Below are positions 1 through 8,268 of a DNA stretch of 46,537 bases, piece after piece (the stretch's first letter is position 1; each line of letters starts with the position of its first letter). The stretch spans positions 1-46,537 of the forward strand of contig JBDTWM010000005.1 of the NCBI GenBank assembly GCA_040006675.1, written 5' to 3'. The stretch is from Austwickia sp040006675. GTDB lineage: Bacteria > Actinomycetota > Actinomycetes > Actinomycetales > Dermatophilaceae. Below the pieces are notes generated by a model. That model did not search any database and was not told where the DNA came from. It worked only from the letters and a program-made list of their open reading frames with translations. The position numbers and the translations under genes are program-made.

Positions 1-1163
1 GTCGGGTTGGCCGAGGGGACGCGGGTGCTCCTGCAGGCGGCCGAGAACGTTCACGACTCGCAGGAGAAGTGCGGGCCGCATGAATCCTCCGGGCGGAGAT
101 GGCTCTGGACGACGCGGGCGCTGGCGGCGCTCCCCGTGCTGGTGGTGATGGCGCTGGTGCTGTCCCTGGCATGGCCGGCTTCAGACACCGTGCCCGAGGC
201 TGACGCAGATGCAGCCGCACTCCCCGCCGGGTCCAGGACGCCCGCGTGCAACGGTTTCGCGCAGCTTTGTGACCGCGCCTACAACGACGTCGCCTATCCG
301 AGCTCGCACAACTCGATGTCGGCGGCAGACCAGCCGGGGTGGTACTTGGCCGAGCAGCCCACCGGCCTGATCGGGCAACTGGACGCAGGCATCCGGACCC
401 TGCTGATCGACAGCTGGTACGGGCAGGCCACGACGACGGGTCACGTCACCAACGCAGCGAAGGACAAGGCCAAGGGACTGGCGCAGGCCAAGGCCGACTT
501 CGGCCCGGGTGCGGTGGAGAGCGCGTTGCGGCTACGTAACGCCGTGTCGGGTCAACCGACCGGCCCGGTGGAGCCCTACCTCTGCCACGGCGTGTGTGAT
601 ATCGGAGCAACCACATGGGAACCGGTGATGGCCGATGTCCACGACTGGATGAAGGCCCATCCTCGCGAGGTGGTGACGTTCTTCATCGAGGACTCGGTCT
701 CCGCTGCGGACACGGCAGCGCTCTTCGAGAAGGCGGGGCTGTTGCCCTACGTCGCGACCCATCAGGTCGGCCGGCCGTGGCCGACCCTGGGTCAGATGGT
801 CGACAGCGGCAAGCGGCTGGTGGTGCTCATGCAGGAAGACGGTGGCGGAGCAAGGGACCCCTGGCTGATGCAGGGCTGGGATCAGGCGCAGGACACCAAC
901 TACGACGCGAAGACCCCGGGGACTTCAGTTGCAAACGCAACCGGGGCACCGACAAGAGTCAGCTACTGCTCATCAACAACTGGCTCAACAACTTCGACTC
1001 GATCGTCACCGACGCGAAACAGGTCAACGGGTATGACAACCTGCATCCGAGGATGGTCCGCTGCCAGCGCGAACGCGGCATGATCCCCAACTACGTGGCG
1101 GTCAACTACTTCGACCAGGGCGACCTTTTCAAGGTGGTCAACGAGCTGAACGGTGTGGGCTGA
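1..1163 (+). pseudogene. PI-PLC X-domain-like membrane-anchored protein, 5' partial and frameshifted
   Basis: The reading frame is open from base 1, so the true start may lie upstream (a TTG at 7 is the first candidate inside the window). Counting from there, residues about 32-57 form one hydrophobic membrane segment, followed by an acidic/Ala linker and an extracytoplasmic domain. That domain has the marks of PI-PLC-like phosphodiesterases: YPSSHNSMS (His101), LLIDSWYG, and a second His in CHGVC (His194). After AKTPG, about residue 305, the frame degenerates. The natural continuation (DFSCKRN..., INNWLNNF..., GMIPNYVAVNYF) is found in the +3 frame and stops at 1161-1163. The switch falls in the CCCCGGGG run at 914-921 and is repaired by one extra base. 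Either a real inactivating mutation or a homopolymer sequencing error. The family hydrolyses phosphoinositides or related phosphodiesters; the substrate here is unknown. Confidence 0.75.
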
Positions 1164-1213
1164 AGAGAACCTATCCCGCGTTGTGGTCGCTAGCGACGCA
1201 AACGGACCAGATC

Positions 1214-1227
1214 CAGCCTTTCGGCTG
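1214..1227 (-). terminator. Small GAAA-tetraloop hairpin between convergent genes
   Basis: CAGCC-tttc-GGCTG on the plus strand reads as CAGCC-GAAA-GGCTG on the minus strand, a five-pair stem with a stable GNRA-type loop. It lies downstream of the era stop and between the convergent phospholipase and era ends. There is no T-run, so termination activity is only inferred. Confidence 0.3.
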
Positions 1228-1361
1228 CTTCTCAAACTCCGAGTCGGCACCCGCACACTTTGGCGCCACTCACCGCTTCGGACCCTGCCCCACTCGGACG
1301 AAGTGTCGGCAAGTGTAGGACTGGACGCCGCGGTCCCAAGCGTCTACGACGAGCTCGCGTG

Positions 1362-2303
1362 TCAGAAGCCGAGCTTGCGCAGCTGGCGCGGGTCGCGCTG
1401 CCAGTCCTTGGCCACCTTGACGTGAAGATCCAAGTGGATACGGTGGCCGAGGAGCTGCTCGATCTCCACACGCGCCCGCATCCCGACGTCCTTGAGCCGG
1501 GAGCCGCCGCGACCGATCACGATGGCCTTTTGGGAATCGCGCTCCACGAAGACGTTGACGTGGACGTCGGTCAGCGGGTCGCCGGCCGGGCGGCCGTCGC
1601 GGTCCCGCATCTCCTCGACGACGACGGCCAGGCTGTGCGGCAGTTCCTCGCGCACGCCTTCGAGGGCCGCCTCTCGGACCAATTCCGCGATCATCACGAG
1701 GGTGGGTTCGTCGGTGATCATGTCGTCGGGGTAGAGCTTCGGCGACAACGGTAGGCGGGCGACGAGTTCAGCGCGCACCACGTCGATCTGGGTACCCTCC
1801 ACCGCCGAGCAGGGGACGATGGCGTCCCACTCGCCGAGCTGATCGATCGCGATGAGGTGCTCTGCGACCCGTCGGCGCCCGACCGTGTCGATCTTCGTGG
1901 CGATGGCGACGACGGGAGTCCGCCGGGCCCGCTTCAGGTCGGCCAGCTCCCGGGCGATGAACTGGTCGCCGGGGCCCGGCCGTTCGCCGGCAGGCAGGCA
2001 GAATCCCACCACGTCGACGTCCAGCAGCGTCTCCCGGACGACGTCGTTGAGGCGTTGCCCGAGCAGCGTGCGCGGCCTGTGCAGCCCCGGGGTGTCGACC
2101 AGGATCAACTGGGTGTCCTCCGTGGTGGAGATTCCCCGGATGGCGTGCCGCGTGGTTTGCGGGCGGCTCGAGGTGATCGCGATCTTGCGCCCGACAAGGG
2201 CGTTGGTCAGCGTGGATTTGCCGGTGTTGGGCCGCCCCACCAGGCAGGCGAACCCGGCGCGGAAGTCCTTGGGGACGGCGGTCTGACTCACGACGTCGGT
2301 CAC
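1362..2303 (-). CDS. era: GTPase Era
   Basis: Era is an essential Ras-like GTPase that binds 16S rRNA and pre-30S particles and assists small-subunit maturation. The 313-residue product has G1 GRPNTGKST (residues 23-31), the switch region SRPQTTRH, G3 DTPG (70-73) and a G4 motif reading TKID (136-139) instead of the textbook NKxD. The C-terminal KH domain is seen as IVIGRGGSRLKDVG followed by VKVAKDWQRD. The start is GTG at 2301-2303, in a GTGA overlap with the stop of the upstream CBS/DUF21 gene, indicating translational coupling. It is the last gene of the hrcA-dnaJ-rsmE-phoH-ybeY-CBS-era run, so its expression is probably tied to ribosome assembly and heat-shock functions. Length and architecture are normal for the family. 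Confidence 0.95.
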   Translation of the reverse strand: MTDVVSQTAVPKDFRAGFACLVGRPNTGKSTLTNALVGRKIAITSSRPQTTRHAIRGISTTEDTQLILVDTPGLHRPRTLLGQRLNDVVRETLLDVDVVGFCLPAGERPGPGDQFIARELADLKRARRTPVVAIATKIDTVGRRRVAEHLIAIDQLGEWDAIVPCSAVEGTQIDVVRAELVARLPLSPKLYPDDMITDEPTLVMIAELVREAALEGVREELPHSLAVVVEEMRDRDGRPAGDPLTDVHVNVFVERDSQKAIVIGRGGSRLKDVGMRARVEIEQLLGHRIHLDLHVKVAKDWQRDPRQLRKLGF

Positions 2304-3613
2304 GCGGTGTCTCCTTTGGCGCGGGGCTCCTCTGGTGCACCCGGCGATCCCGGGGAGGATGGATCCAAGCGGTGTACGAGGACCGTGGCGATCCGATGCC
2401 GACGCCCTGACATCGCCTCGGCCACGAGACGCAGCCCCGCGACCTCGCCGACGGACCCGAGGATCGGCACCCGACCCATGATCTTCGCGAGCAGGCCACC
2501 GACCGTGTCCACGTCCTCCTCGTCGATGTCGACGTCGAACAGTTCCGCCAGGTCGTCGATGTGGCAGGTGGCCGGCAGACGGTATCCGCCGTCGTCCAGC
2601 TTCTCGACGCCGGGTCCCTCCCGGTCGTATTCGTCGGCGATCTCCCCGACGATCTCCTCCAGAAGGTCTTCGATCGTGACGAGGCCCGCCGTGCCGCCGT
2701 ACTCGTCCACCACGATCGCCTGGTGCGTCTGGTCGCGCTGCATCTCGCGCAGCAGGTCGTCGACGGGTTTGCTCTCAGGGACGAACGGGAGGGGTCGCAT
2801 CACGTCGATGACCGGGCTCGACATCGATTCGGGGACGTCGTACGTGCGTTCCGTGACGTCCTTGAAGTAGAGCAGGCCCACTGGGTCGTCGGCGTCATCC
2901 CCGATCACCGGGACGCGGCTGTAGCCGGAGCGCAGGAACAGCTTCATCGCCTGCCGCAGTGTCCGGTCGGCGTCGATCGTGACCATGTCGGTGCGCGGCA
3001 CCATCACCTCGCGCACGATCGTGTCGCCGAACTCGAAGACGGAGTGGATCATCTCGCGTTCCTCCGCCTCGATCAGCTGCGTGTCACCCGCGAGGTCGAC
3101 GAGGTCGCGCAGCTCCGCCTCCGTCTCGAAGGGGCCGTCGCGGTAGCCACGACCCGGCGTCACCGCGTTGCCGACGATGACGAGCAGGCGCGCGAGGGGG
3201 CCGACGACGCGGCGCAGCCAGACGACGCCCGGGGCGGCGGCAAGAGAGACGGTGACGGCGTGCTGACGGCCGAGAGTCCGGGGACTGACACCGACGATGA
3301 CGAACGACACGACGCTCATCACGAGGATCGCCACGATCATGATCGTGGCGATGCCGTCGATCATCTCGTCGACGGCGAGCGTGACCAGCACGGCCGCGCT
3401 GGTCTCGGCGAGGATGCGGAAGAAAGCCAACGTCGACAGGTAACCGGCGCTGTCCTGGAGGATCCGCTGCAATTCGACCGCGCCCTTGCGGCCACCCTCG
3501 ACCAGGTCCTCCGCCGCGTTGACGCTCACCCGCTGCAGTGCCGCCTCCGCGGCGACCAGCAGGAACGTCAGGACGAGGAACCCGAGGAAGCCGACGATGA
3601 GTTGACCGGTCAC
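2300..3613 (-). CDS. Hemolysin C/CorC-type CNNM (DUF21) protein with CBS pair
   Basis: Membrane protein of the CNNM/CorC (HlyC) family, implicated in magnesium or cobalt efflux; hemolysin is a historical name. The 437 residues comprise an N-terminal DUF21 membrane domain (hydrophobic segments beginning LIVGFLGFLVLTFLLVAAE and continuing to about residue 150), then two CBS domains (VMVPRTDMVTID... and VIDVMRPLPFVPES...) containing VDEYGGTAGLVTIEDLLEEI, a family hallmark. A C-terminal CorC_HlyC domain follows (YRLPATCHIDDLAELF, DTVGGLL). The gene starts 12 bases after ybeY stops and overlaps era by four bases. The ybeY-CBS-era neighbourhood is conserved in many bacteria. The transported ion cannot be read from the sequence. 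Confidence 0.9.
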   Translation of the reverse strand: MTGQLIVGFLGFLVLTFLLVAAEAALQRVSVNAAEDLVEGGRKGAVELQRILQDSAGYLSTLAFFRILAETSAAVLVTLAVDEMIDGIATIMIVAILVMSVVSFVIVGVSPRTLGRQHAVTVSLAAAPGVVWLRRVVGPLARLLVIVGNAVTPGRGYRDGPFETEAELRDLVDLAGDTQLIEAEEREMIHSVFEFGDTIVREVMVPRTDMVTIDADRTLRQAMKLFLRSGYSRVPVIGDDADDPVGLLYFKDVTERTYDVPESMSSPVIDVMRPLPFVPESKPVDDLLREMQRDQTHQAIVVDEYGGTAGLVTIEDLLEEIVGEIADEYDREGPGVEKLDDGGYRLPATCHIDDLAELFDVDIDEEDVDTVGGLLAKIMGRVPILGSVGEVAGLRLVAEAMSGRRHRIATVLVHRLDPSSPGSPGAPEEPRAKGDTA

Positions 3614-3625
3614 GACGGGCCGAGC

Positions 3626-4090
3626 TCAGCGATCTCGGCCGCGACCGGCGAGATAGGTCAGCAGCAAGGTGCGCTGCAGGTCGAACATCTCGCGCTTGTC
3701 GTCGGGCTCGGCGTGGTCGAACCCGAGCAGATGCAAGATGCCGTGGGTGACGAGCAGCAACAGCTCTTCAGCCGTCGTGTGGCCGGCTTCGGCAGCCTGC
3801 GTCGCGGCCACCTCGGGGCAGATCACGACGTCGCCGAGGATGCCGCCGGGGCTGGCCTCGCCGTCACGACCCGGCCGCAGCTCATCCATGGGGAAACTCA
3901 TGACGTCCGTAGGTCCGTCGAGGTCCATCCACTGAACGTGCAGGTTGGTCATCGCCTCGACGTCGACGCACGAGATGCACAACTCGACCTGCGGGTTCAC
4001 GTGGAGCTGGTGGAGCACGTAACGAGACAGGTCGATCAGCTCGTCCGCGTCAACCTGGGTGGTCGTTTCGTTCAGGATCTCGATGCTCAC
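3626..4090 (-). CDS. ybeY: Endoribonuclease YbeY (rRNA maturation factor)
   Basis: YbeY is a zinc-dependent single-strand RNase that takes part in 16S rRNA 3'-end maturation and 70S ribosome quality control. The 154-residue protein carries the family metal site HGILHLLGFDH (His116, His120, His126). Upstream are the conserved strand MTNLHVQWMDLDGPTDVMSFP and the GDVVICPE segment. The start is GTG at 4088-4090, overlapping the phoH stop as GTGA. The gene sits between phoH and the CBS/DUF21 gene, its usual partners. Length is typical, with nothing missing. Confidence 0.95.
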   Translation of the reverse strand: MSIEILNETTTQVDADELIDLSRYVLHQLHVNPQVELCISCVDVEAMTNLHVQWMDLDGPTDVMSFPMDELRPGRDGEASPGGILGDVVICPEVAATQAAEAGHTTAEELLLLVTHGILHLLGFDHAEPDDKREMFDLQRTLLLTYLAGRGRDR

Positions 4091-5220
4091 CGAGGCGTCC
4101 TCCTGGACCGCTGGGTGCCGGTGGCGGGGCGGTGGCCGGCCGCTTGGGTGGGCCGCTGCTGGGCGTCATCCCACCGCCCGTACGCCTCGACGATGTGCCC
4201 CACCAGCCGGTGCCGCACCACGTCGACGGAGGTGAGCTCGGAGAAATGGATGTCCTCGACGTCGGCGAGGATGTCCCGGACCACTCGCAGCCCCGATTGG
4301 GTGCCGCCGGGGAGGTCGACCTGGGTGATGTCGCCGGTGACGACGATCTGGGAGCCGAACCCGAGCCGGGTGAGGAACATCTTCATCTGCTCGGGTGAGG
4401 TGTTCTGTGCCTCGTCCAGGATGATGAACGCATCGTTCAGGCTGCGACCACGCATGTAGGCAAGCGGGGCGACCTCGATCGTGCCCGCCGCCATCAGGCG
4501 GGGGATGGAACCCGGGTCGAGCATGTCGTGAAGGGCGTCGTAGAGAGGCCGCAGGTACGGGTCGATCTTGTCGTTCAGCGTCCCGGGCAGAAACCCCAGC
4601 CGCTCCCCCGCCTCGACGGCGGGGCGCGTCAGGATGATCCGGTTGACCTGTTTGGACTGCAAGGCCGCGACGGCCTTGGCCATCGCCAGGTACGTCTTGC
4701 CAGTGCCCGCGGGGCCGATGCCGAACACGATGGTGTGCGCGTCGATGGCATCCACGTACCGCTTCTGGTTCAACGTCTTGGGCCGCACGGTCCGCCCGCG
4801 ACTGGACACGATCTGTTGTGTCAGCACGTCGGCAGGGCGCTCGGCCACCTGGTCGCGCAGCATCCGCACCGACCGTTCGACGGCGTCGCGGTTCAACGGC
4901 TGGCCTTGTGCGGTGATCGCGAGCAGCTCGTCGAGGAGCCGTTCGGTGAGGTCGACGTCGACGTCCGGACCCGTCAGGTGAATCTCGTTGCCCCGCACCA
5001 TGATGTCGACGGCGGGCAGGTTGTGCTCCATCGTCATGAGCAGCTCGTCGCGCGGTCCGAGCAGCGAGACCATCGCGATGCTGGGCGGCACGATCACCGT
5101 CCGGCGCGTCAGGTCATCGGGTGTGCCGTCGCCCGACGCGAGGTCGCCCGACAGGTCGGAGGCGGACTGGGCATCGACTGCCGGGGAATCGGTGGGGTGG
5201 GTTGCGGGGGTGTCACTCAT
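4087..5220 (-). CDS. phoH: PhoH-like ATPase
   Basis: Cytoplasmic P-loop ATPase of the PhoH-like (YbeZ) type, which works with YbeY in RNA metabolism. The chosen start is the ATG at 5218-5220, giving 377 residues. The frame is open much further upstream, but that part is low-complexity, translates rsmE out of frame, and this ATG overlaps the rsmE stop as ATGA. Residues about 1-40 are a Ser/Asp/Pro-rich tail. A KH-like segment follows (DIMVRGNEIHLTG, LNRDAVERSVRML). The ATPase core has Walker A GPAGTGKT (169-176), LTRPAVEAGERLGFLPG, Walker B FIILDEAQN (DEAQ at 269-272) and VVTGDITQVDLP. Confidence 0.95.
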   Translation of the reverse strand: MSDTPATHPTDSPAVDAQSASDLSGDLASGDGTPDDLTRRTVIVPPSIAMVSLLGPRDELLMTMEHNLPAVDIMVRGNEIHLTGPDVDVDLTERLLDELLAITAQGQPLNRDAVERSVRMLRDQVAERPADVLTQQIVSSRGRTVRPKTLNQKRYVDAIDAHTIVFGIGPAGTGKTYLAMAKAVAALQSKQVNRIILTRPAVEAGERLGFLPGTLNDKIDPYLRPLYDALHDMLDPGSIPRLMAAGTIEVAPLAYMRGRSLNDAFIILDEAQNTSPEQMKMFLTRLGFGSQIVVTGDITQVDLPGGTQSGLRVVRDILADVEDIHFSELTSVDVVRHRLVGHIVEAYGRWDDAQQRPTQAAGHRPATGTQRSRRTPR

Positions 5221-6014
5221 GTCGCCAGACAGTCTACGGGCGGGGGTTCGCCGCGCCAGCGTGTCGCCGCGAGACACACCGCGAGGGCGGCCGCCCCGGC
5301 GGTGCCGGCGCGCAGGATCTCGGAGCCCAGGCGTACGGGGGCGGCGCCGGCAGCCACCAGCACGTCGAGCTCCTCCGGGGCCAGGCCACCTTCGGGTCCG
5401 ATGATCAGCAGGATCTCCGGGAGGCGCCAGGCGCGCTCGAGCGGCAGTCCGGCGAGCGGCACGTCGGCCTCCTCGTGGAGAACCACGGCGAGACCCCCGG
5501 CCACGACGCAGTCCTGGACCCGCCGCGCCAGGCTCGCGCTGTCCACGGCTCGCGGCACGGTCGGGACGGTGGCGCGCCGGGCCTGCTTGGCGGCGGCATC
5601 GGCGACGGCCGCCCACTTCGCCCGCGCCTTCTCGCCCCGCGGGCCGCGCCATCGCACCACGCACCGCTGCGCCTGCCACGGCACGATCTCGTCGGCGCCC
5701 AGCTCCGTGGCCGCCTCGACGGCGCGTTCGTCGCGGCCGTCCTTGACCAGGGCCTGCGCCAGAACCAGCCGGGGCGCCGGCGGGATCGCCTCGCGGATCG
5801 TCACGACCCGCACGGTCAACTCCCCCCGCCCGACCGAGTCCACCACCGCCTCGGCGAGGAGCCCCGACCCGTCGGCGCACAGCACGACCTCGCCGACCTG
5901 GAGCCGCGTGACGGTGCTCGCATGGTGTCCTTCCGGGCCGTCGAGCACCACGAGATCCCCGCAGGCCCGGTCGGTCAGCCCCCCCGCGGGGAGATGGAAC
6001 AGCGGTGCGGTCAC
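5217..6014 (-). CDS. rsmE: 16S rRNA (uracil1498-N3)-methyltransferase RsmE
   Basis: SPOUT-fold enzyme that methylates N3 of U1498 in 16S rRNA using S-adenosylmethionine. The 265-residue product begins with a PUA-like N-terminal domain (LFHLPAGG...GPEGHHASTVTRLQVGE). The catalytic knot shows QAQRCVVRW, the glycine-rich SAM loop ILLIIGPEGGLAPEEL and the C-terminal knot sequence LGSEILRAGTAGAAALA. It overlaps dnaJ upstream and phoH downstream by four bases each, so it is embedded in a tightly coupled operon. Length and motifs are normal for the family. Confidence 0.93.
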   Translation of the reverse strand: MTAPLFHLPAGGLTDRACGDLVVLDGPEGHHASTVTRLQVGEVVLCADGSGLLAEAVVDSVGRGELTVRVVTIREAIPPAPRLVLAQALVKDGRDERAVEAATELGADEIVPWQAQRCVVRWRGPRGEKARAKWAAVADAAAKQARRATVPTVPRAVDSASLARRVQDCVVAGGLAVVLHEEADVPLAGLPLERAWRLPEILLIIGPEGGLAPEELDVLVAAGAAPVRLGSEILRAGTAGAAALAVCLAATRWRGEPPPVDCLAT

Positions 6015-7138
6015 TTGCCGAGGAACGCGTCGCGCATCCGTCCGAAGAGGCCCGCTCCGTCCTTGGCGTGCGTGAGGCGCGCCTGCGGCTGCTCCTCCCC
6101 GCGCAGCTGGGCGAGGCGGCGCACGAGGTCCTCCTGCTCAGTTGTCAGGCGGGTGGGGGTGCGGATGTCGAGGTGGATGAGGAGGTCGCCGCGCCCGCTG
6201 CCGCGTAGGTGAGTCACACCGAGATCGCGGATCGTCAGGACCTCCGCGGGCTGCGCGCCCACCTCGATGTCGACGTCCTGGGGCCCGTCCAACGTCTCCA
6301 GGGTCACCGTCGTCCCGAGGGCCGCCGCCGTCATGGGCAGCCGTACCGTGCAGTGCAGGTCGTCGCCGTGCCGGCTGAACGTCTCGTGCGGCACGACGTG
6401 CACCTCCACGTAGAGGTCACCGGCCGGGCCGCCTCCGGGGCCGACCTCACCCTCGCCCGCGAGTTGGATGCGGGTGCCGGAGTCGACGCCGGCCGGCACC
6501 TTGAGGGTGAGCGTGCGGCGGGTCCGGACGCGGCCGTGCCCGCTGCACTCGAAGCAGGGGCTGGGGATGGTCGAGCCGTACCCCCGGCACGCGGTGCATG
6601 GCCGCGAGGTCATCACCTGGCCGAGGAAGCTGCGTTGTACCTGCTGCACTTCCCCCCGCCCGCGGCATACCTCGCAGGTCCGCGGGTTGGTGCCGGGTTG
6701 GGCGCCCTCCCCGTGGCAGGTGCTGCAGGTGACGGCCGTGTCCACGACCAGCTCGCACTCTGCGCCGAAGACCGCCGTGCGCAGGTCGACCTCGAGCGGT
6801 ACGAGCGCGTCCTGGCCGCGCTGCCGCCGGGAGCGCGGGCCGCGTTGGGCGCTCGCCGCCCCCCCGAAGAAGGCGTCCATGATGTCGGTGAAGCTGAACC
6901 CCTGCCCGAAGCCGCCCGCCACGCCCCCGTAAGGGTCGGAACCCATGTCAAAGGCGCGCCGCTTGTCGGCGTCGCCGAGCACGTCGTACGCCTGAGAGAT
7001 CTTCTTGAACTCGGCCTCCCCCTCCGGGCTCGCATTGACGTCCGGGTGCAGCTTGCGGGCGAGCCGCCGGTAGGCGCGCTTGATCTCCTCGGGGCTCGCG
7101 TCGCGAGACACGCCGAGGTCGCCGTAGTAGTCGTTCAC
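6011..7138 (-). CDS. dnaJ: Chaperone protein DnaJ
   Basis: Hsp40 co-chaperone that stimulates DnaK ATPase and delivers unfolded clients. In the 375-residue product the J domain spans about residues 1-70 with HPD at 31-33, followed by a Gly/Phe-rich stretch (PYGGVAGGFGQGF). The zinc region contains four CxxCxGxG-type repeats: CSTCHGEG, CEVCRGRG, CTACRGYG and CFECSGHG. The client-binding C-terminal domains follow (GDLYVEVHV, GDLLIHLDIRTPTRL). The start is GTG at 7136-7138, 13 bases after hrcA. Association with hrcA rather than with dnaK-grpE marks it as the second, DnaJ2-type paralogue common in actinobacteria. Expression is expected under HrcA/CIRCE control together with hrcA. Confidence 0.95.
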   Translation of the reverse strand: MNDYYGDLGVSRDASPEEIKRAYRRLARKLHPDVNASPEGEAEFKKISQAYDVLGDADKRRAFDMGSDPYGGVAGGFGQGFSFTDIMDAFFGGAASAQRGPRSRRQRGQDALVPLEVDLRTAVFGAECELVVDTAVTCSTCHGEGAQPGTNPRTCEVCRGRGEVQQVQRSFLGQVMTSRPCTACRGYGSTIPSPCFECSGHGRVRTRRTLTLKVPAGVDSGTRIQLAGEGEVGPGGGPAGDLYVEVHVVPHETFSRHGDDLHCTVRLPMTAAALGTTVTLETLDGPQDVDIEVGAQPAEVLTIRDLGVTHLRGSGRGDLLIHLDIRTPTRLTTEQEDLVRRLAQLRGEEQPQARLTHAKDGAGLFGRMRDAFLGK

Positions 7139-7151
7139 GAAGGGCCTTTCC

Positions 7152-8195
7152 CTATTCGGAGAGGAGCTGGGAGACGTAACGGGCTACGGTGCGCACGCTC
7201 GCCATGGTCGAGGGGTAATCCATGCGCGTCGGGCCCAGGACGCCGAGGCCGGCGACCACGTCACGTCCCGCCGCGTAGCTCGTGCTCACGACCGATGTGC
7301 CGAACAGGCCGGTGTGGTCGTTCTCGTGACCGATGGTCACGGCGATATGGCGGGCGGGGTCCTCTGCCGCGAGCGCGCCGAAGAGCTTCAACAGCACCAC
7401 GTGCTCCTCCAGCGCCTCCAGGACCGGCCCGATGCTCAACGGGAAGTCCGGGGAAAAGCGAGCGAGGTTGGCGGTGCCGGCGAACACGACGCGCTCCTCG
7501 CGCTCCTCGACCAGGGCGTCCTGCAGCGCCTGCACGACCGCGCGGGCGAGGTCGCGGTCCTCGGGGGCTAGCTCGTCGGGCAACATCTGCAGGACGGCGG
7601 CCGCTTCGGACGGGGAGCGGTCGACGCTCTGCGAGGTGATGCGGGCCCGAATGTCCGCCAGAGTCGCCTCGCCGGCCGGCGTGCGCAGGTCATCGCCTCC
7701 GCCGGAGACGATCCGCTGCTCGACGCGGCCGGTCGCGAGGATCAGGATCACCATCACCTTGTCGGCGCCGAGTGGGAGCAGCTCGATGTGCCGAACGAGG
7801 CTGCGCGTGAGCGACGGGTATTGCATGACCGCCACCTGGTGCGTGAGCGAGCTGAGCAGCCGGACGGTGCGATCCACGATGTCGTCGAGATCGACCGCGG
7901 CGGACAGGAAGCTCTCCACGGCCGCCCGTTCCGCTACCGAGAGCGGCTTGATCTCAGAGAGGCGGTCGACGAAGAGCCGGTAGCCGGCGTCGGTCGGGAT
8001 CCGCCCCGCGCTGGTGTGCGGGGCCATGATCAGCCCCTCCTCCTCCAGGGCGGCCATGTCGTTGCGGACGGTCGCGGCCGACACGCCGAGGGCGTGCCGC
8101 TCCAGCAGGGACTTGCTGCCGACAGGCTCCGAGGTGCGCACGTAGTCCTGGACGATGGCGCGCAACACGGCCATGCGTCGGCTCTCGCTGCTCAT
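7152..8195 (-). CDS. hrcA: Heat-inducible transcription repressor HrcA
   Basis: HrcA represses heat-shock genes by binding CIRCE elements. The start chosen is the ATG at 8193-8195, because GAGGGAGG stands about seven bases upstream; the reading frame continues 13 codons further but those overlap the operator region. The 347-residue product has the N-terminal winged-helix domain (RMAVLRAIVQDYV...SEPVGSKSLLERH, VSAATVRNDMAALEEEGLI, PHTSAGRIPTDAGYR) and the GAF-like dimerisation domain ending VARYVSQLLSE. It is the first gene of the run that continues into dnaJ. A CIRCE palindrome lies 33 bases upstream of the start, indicating autoregulation. Confidence 0.95.
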   Translation of the reverse strand: MSSESRRMAVLRAIVQDYVRTSEPVGSKSLLERHALGVSAATVRNDMAALEEEGLIMAPHTSAGRIPTDAGYRLFVDRLSEIKPLSVAERAAVESFLSAAVDLDDIVDRTVRLLSSLTHQVAVMQYPSLTRSLVRHIELLPLGADKVMVILILATGRVEQRIVSGGGDDLRTPAGEATLADIRARITSQSVDRSPSEAAAVLQMLPDELAPEDRDLARAVVQALQDALVEEREERVVFAGTANLARFSPDFPLSIGPVLEALEEHVVLLKLFGALAAEDPARHIAVTIGHENDHTGLFGTSVVSTSYAAGRDVVAGLGVLGPTRMDYPSTMASVRTVARYVSQLLSE

Positions 8196-8227
8196 CGCAT
8201 CCTCCCTCTGGCTCTTGTCCCGGCGCG

Positions 8228-8254
8228 TTGGCACTCTCGATGGCCGAGTGCCAG
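8228..8254. promoter_or_regulatory. CIRCE operator (HrcA binding site)
   Basis: TTGGCACTC, then nine bases, then GAGTGCCAG. The eight inner bases TGGCACTC/GAGTGCCA form a perfect inverted repeat. This matches the CIRCE consensus TTAGCACTC-N9-GAGTGCTAA except at the outer positions. On the minus strand a TAGACT -10-like box (8258-8253) abuts it, placing the hrcA transcription start inside the operator. On the plus strand TACGAT (8257-8262) precedes the DUF3097 GTG by six bases. The site therefore sits between two divergent promoters and could control both. Confidence 0.85.
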
Positions 8255-8268
8255 TCTACGATGCCCCG

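Noticed and set aside
136..139. Placeholder note on Era G4 motif (protein residues 136-139 of the gene at 1362-2303)
   Set aside because: TKID in place of NKxD looked unusual, but I believe this substitution is common in actinobacterial Era, so it was not reported as a finding. Coordinates given here are residue numbers.
1186..1197. Perfect 12-base palindrome GTCGCTAGCGAC
   Set aside because: It lies between convergent genes with no promoter; too short for a terminator and without context to call it an operator.
2561..4459. 632-codon plus-strand open frame
   Set aside because: It is antisense to the CBS/DUF21, ybeY and phoH genes, has His/Asp/Arg-rich composition without motifs, and arises from GC-rich codon bias on the other strand.
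5221..5880. N-terminal extension of phoH by 220 codons
   Set aside because: The extension is rsmE read in another frame; the ATG at 5220 overlaps the rsmE stop and starts the conserved protein.
6209..7639. 476-codon plus-strand open frame
   Set aside because: Antisense of dnaJ and hrcA; composition is that of a shadow frame.
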